Part shown: piece by piece, positions 60,708 to 64,000 of the stretch
Position numbering within the stretch: the first letter of the stretch is position 1
How the letters are laid out: each line of letters opens with the position of its first letter
NCBI RefSeq assembly: GCF_000382185.1
Contig: NZ_KB907784.1
Span: forward strand, 1,761,633-1,825,632
Direction of reading: 5' to 3'
Length of the DNA stretch: 64,000 nt
From: Bordetella sp. FB-8
GTDB taxonomy: Bacteria; Pseudomonadota; Gammaproteobacteria; Burkholderiales; Burkholderiaceae_B
Notes under the pieces: model-generated
Database searches by the model: none
What the model was told of the DNA's origin: nothing
Seen by the model: the letters and a program-made list of their open reading frames with translations, nothing else
Translations under genes and position numbers: made by a program

Positions 60708-62114
60708 ATGCTCGATAATCTGACCCAACGACTTTCGCGCGTCGTCAAGACGCTGCGCGGCGAAGCGCGCCTGACCGAAGCCAACACCCAGGAGATGCTG
60801 CGCGAAGTGCGCATGGCCCTGCTGGAGGCCGATGTATCCCTGCCGGTGGTACGCGACTTCGTGGCTCGCGTGAAGGAAAAAGCCCTGGGCGAGGACGTGG
60901 TGGGCAGCCTGACGCCCGGCCAGGCCCTGGTGGGCGTGGTGCACAAGGAACTGGCCGGCCTGATGGGCGGCGACCTTGGTCCGGGCGCGGCCGAACTGTC
61001 CCTGGCCATGCAGCCGCCGGCCGTCATCCTTATGGCCGGCCTGCAGGGCGCGGGCAAGACCACAACCACCGGCAAGCTGGCCCGCTGGCTGGCCGAGGGT
61101 GGCCACACCAGCAACGGCCGGCCCACCGGCAAGAAGAAAGTCCTGGTGGTGAGCGCCGACGTCTACCGCCCGGCCGCCATCGATCAGCTCAAGGCCGTGG
61201 CCGCGCAGGCGGGCGTTGACTTCCTGCCGTCCGATCCGAGCCAGAAGCCCGAGGACATCGCGCGCAACGCGGTCGATCACGCCAAGCGCCATCACTACGA
61301 CGTGCTCATTCTCGACACGGCCGGCCGCCTGGGCATCGACGAAGCGATGATGCGCGAGATCCGCGCGCTGCACGATCTGGTTCATCCCATCGAAACCCTG
61401 TTCGTGGTGGATGCCATGCAGGGCCAGGACGCGGTCAATACCGCGCGCGCCTTCGCCGATGCGCTGCCGCTGACGGGCGTGGTGCTCACCAAGCTGGACG
61501 GCGACGCGCGCGGCGGCGCGGCCCTGTCGGTGCGGCACGTCACCGGCAAGCCGCTCAAGTTCATGGGCGTGTCGGAAAAGCTCGACGGCCTGGAGCCTTT
61601 CCATCCCGACCGCATGGCGCAGCGCGTGCTGGGCATGGGCGACATCGTGTCGCTGGTCGAGCAGGCGCAGAAGAACATCGACATCGCCGAGGCGCAGAAG
61701 CTCGCGGCCAAGATTCAGTCGGGCAACAAGTTCGATCTCAACGATTTCCGCGACCAGATCGCCCAGGTCAAGAAAATGGGTGACATGAGTTCGATGCTCG
61801 AAAAGCTGCCGGCGCAGTTCCAGCAGGCGGCAGGCCAGTTGCAAAGCGGACAGGCCGAGAAGCAGATGCGCCGCACCGAGGGCATCCTCAACGCTATGAC
61901 TCCGGGCGAACGCGCCAAGCCCGAACTCATCAAGGCCTCGCGCAAGCGCCGCATTGCCGCGGGTGCCGGTGTGCCGGTGCAGGAAGTCAACAAGATGCTC
62001 AATCAGTTCGAGCAGATGCAGGGCATGATGAAGATGATGAAGAAGGGCGGCATGGGCAAGATGATGCGCGCCATGGGGGCCATGAAGGGCCTGGGACGCT
62101 TCGGCGGGCGCTGA
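60708..62114 (+). CDS. ffh: Signal recognition particle GTPase Ffh (SRP54)
   Basis: 468 residues with the N domain (LDNLTQRLSRVVKTLRGEAR), the G domain and the M domain. GTPase motifs are GLQGAGKTTTTGKLARWL, VLVVSADVYRPAAIDQLK, LILDTAGRLGID and GVVLTKLDGDARGG. The M domain ends with Met-rich helices (GMMKMMKKGGMGKMMRAM) that bind signal sequences and 4.5S RNA. It directs membrane proteins to the Sec translocon. Monocistronic and rightward. Confidence 0.97.
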   Translation: MLDNLTQRLSRVVKTLRGEARLTEANTQEMLREVRMALLEADVSLPVVRDFVARVKEKALGEDVVGSLTPGQALVGVVHKELAGLMGGDLGPGAAELSLAMQPPAVILMAGLQGAGKTTTTGKLARWLAEGGHTSNGRPTGKKKVLVVSADVYRPAAIDQLKAVAAQAGVDFLPSDPSQKPEDIARNAVDHAKRHHYDVLILDTAGRLGIDEAMMREIRALHDLVHPIETLFVVDAMQGQDAVNTARAFADALPLTGVVLTKLDGDARGGAALSVRHVTGKPLKFMGVSEKLDGLEPFHPDRMAQRVLGMGDIVSLVEQAQKNIDIAEAQKLAAKIQSGNKFDLNDFRDQIAQVKKMGDMSSMLEKLPAQFQQAAGQLQSGQAEKQMRRTEGILNAMTPGERAKPELIKASRKRRIAAGAGVPVQEVNKMLNQFEQMQGMMKMMKKGGMGKMMRAMGAMKGLGRFGGR

Positions 62115-62153
62115 GGCGCCGGGCGGCGCCCCGGCCCGTCCCCGAAAGCCGGG

Positions 62154-62353
62154 TTAGCCGCCGCCCACGGCTACGACGATTTCGACCTGGTCGCCGTCCT
62201 GCAAAGACGTATCCATGTGCCGGCTCTTGGGCACGATCTCGCCGTTGCGTTCCACGGCAACGCGCCTGCCGGCGTAGCCCAGCAGCTCGATCAGGCCTGC
62301 CACGGCCAGGCCTGCGGGCAGTGCGCGCGGGGCGCCATTGAGGGTGATCTGCA

Positions 62354-62354
<1 letters not shown>
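62154..62354 (-). CDS. thiS: Sulfur carrier protein ThiS
   Basis: 66 residues with ubiquitin-like fold pattern (MQITLNGAPRALPAGLAVAG, DGDQVEIVVAVGGG). The C-terminal GG is thiocarboxylated for thiazole synthesis in thiamine biosynthesis. Its ATG overlaps the stop of the iminopeptidase gene. No other thi gene is seen in the window; the rest should lie elsewhere. Confidence 0.9.

Positions 62355-64000
<1,646 letters not shown>

Noticed and set aside
59910..61844. 644-codon frame antisense to ffh continuing into ccsA
   Set aside because: Out-of-frame shadow; both real genes are well supported.

Overview
The window looks like the chromosome of a betaproteobacterium of the Bordetella/Achromobacter type (Alcaligenaceae). 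The DNA is GC-rich. Many LysR regulators sit next to transporter and catabolic genes. The housekeeping run ampD - small ferredoxin-like-length protein - cytochrome c assembly gene - ffh, followed by thiS and trmB, fits that group. The genus is inferred from gene content and order only.

Layout. Positions 1-14.2 kb are chromosomal. They hold a truncated MFS gene, a leftward cluster of about nine genes (polar amino-acid ABC importer, octopine/nopaline dehydrogenase-like enzyme, two AhpD-like proteins, a flavoprotein monooxygenase, a LysR regulator) facing an MFS transporter, then htpG and a DHA2 drug exporter.

Positions 14.34-42.78 kb are a degraded integrative element of the Tn4371/IncP-like family. 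It splits a tRNA-Leu(CAA) gene in the anticodon loop: the 5' half is at 14340-14378 and the 3' half at 42727-42778, with CTCAAAA at both junctions. Just inside the left end lies a second tRNA-Leu(CAA), interrupted by a group I intron at the same place in the loop. The backbone runs DUF2274, trbI, trbG, trbF, a trbL stub, an IS3-family element that has removed the rest of the transfer genes, traF, DUF2840, a ribbon-helix-helix protein, parA, iterons, repA, an AlpA-like protein, DUF2285, DUF2958, an XRE regulator, DUF736, parB and DUF932. Cargo at 30.7-41.1 kb is visibly less GC-rich. It contains a Gabija-like pair (GajA OLD-type nuclease and GajB UvrD-like helicase) between a PIN-domain protein and a TPR/HEPN protein, three unrecognised proteins and a HigBA toxin-antitoxin pair, and then the tyrosine integrase.

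Positions 42.8-44.2 kb are the debris of an older island: an integrase fragment and a Fic-family pseudogene. A YefM-YoeB pair behind a perfect 42-nt palindrome follows. Positions 45.1-49.3 kb hold an AraC-type GlxA regulator facing two DJ-1/PfpI proteins, an NTF2-like protein and an SDR that lacks the usual catalytic Tyr. Positions 49.9-58.8 kb hold glutathione/peroxide genes, two LysR regulators, a second leuCD-like isomerase with an MFS transporter, and a GST. Positions 58.8-64 kb are housekeeping: ampD, a small zinc-ribbon-like protein, a CcsA-like protein, ffh, thiS, prolyl iminopeptidase and trmB (running off the end).

The most interesting points are the intron-split replacement tRNA carried by an element that destroys the native tRNA, and the four-gene Gabija-like operon flanked by two different putative ribonucleases.
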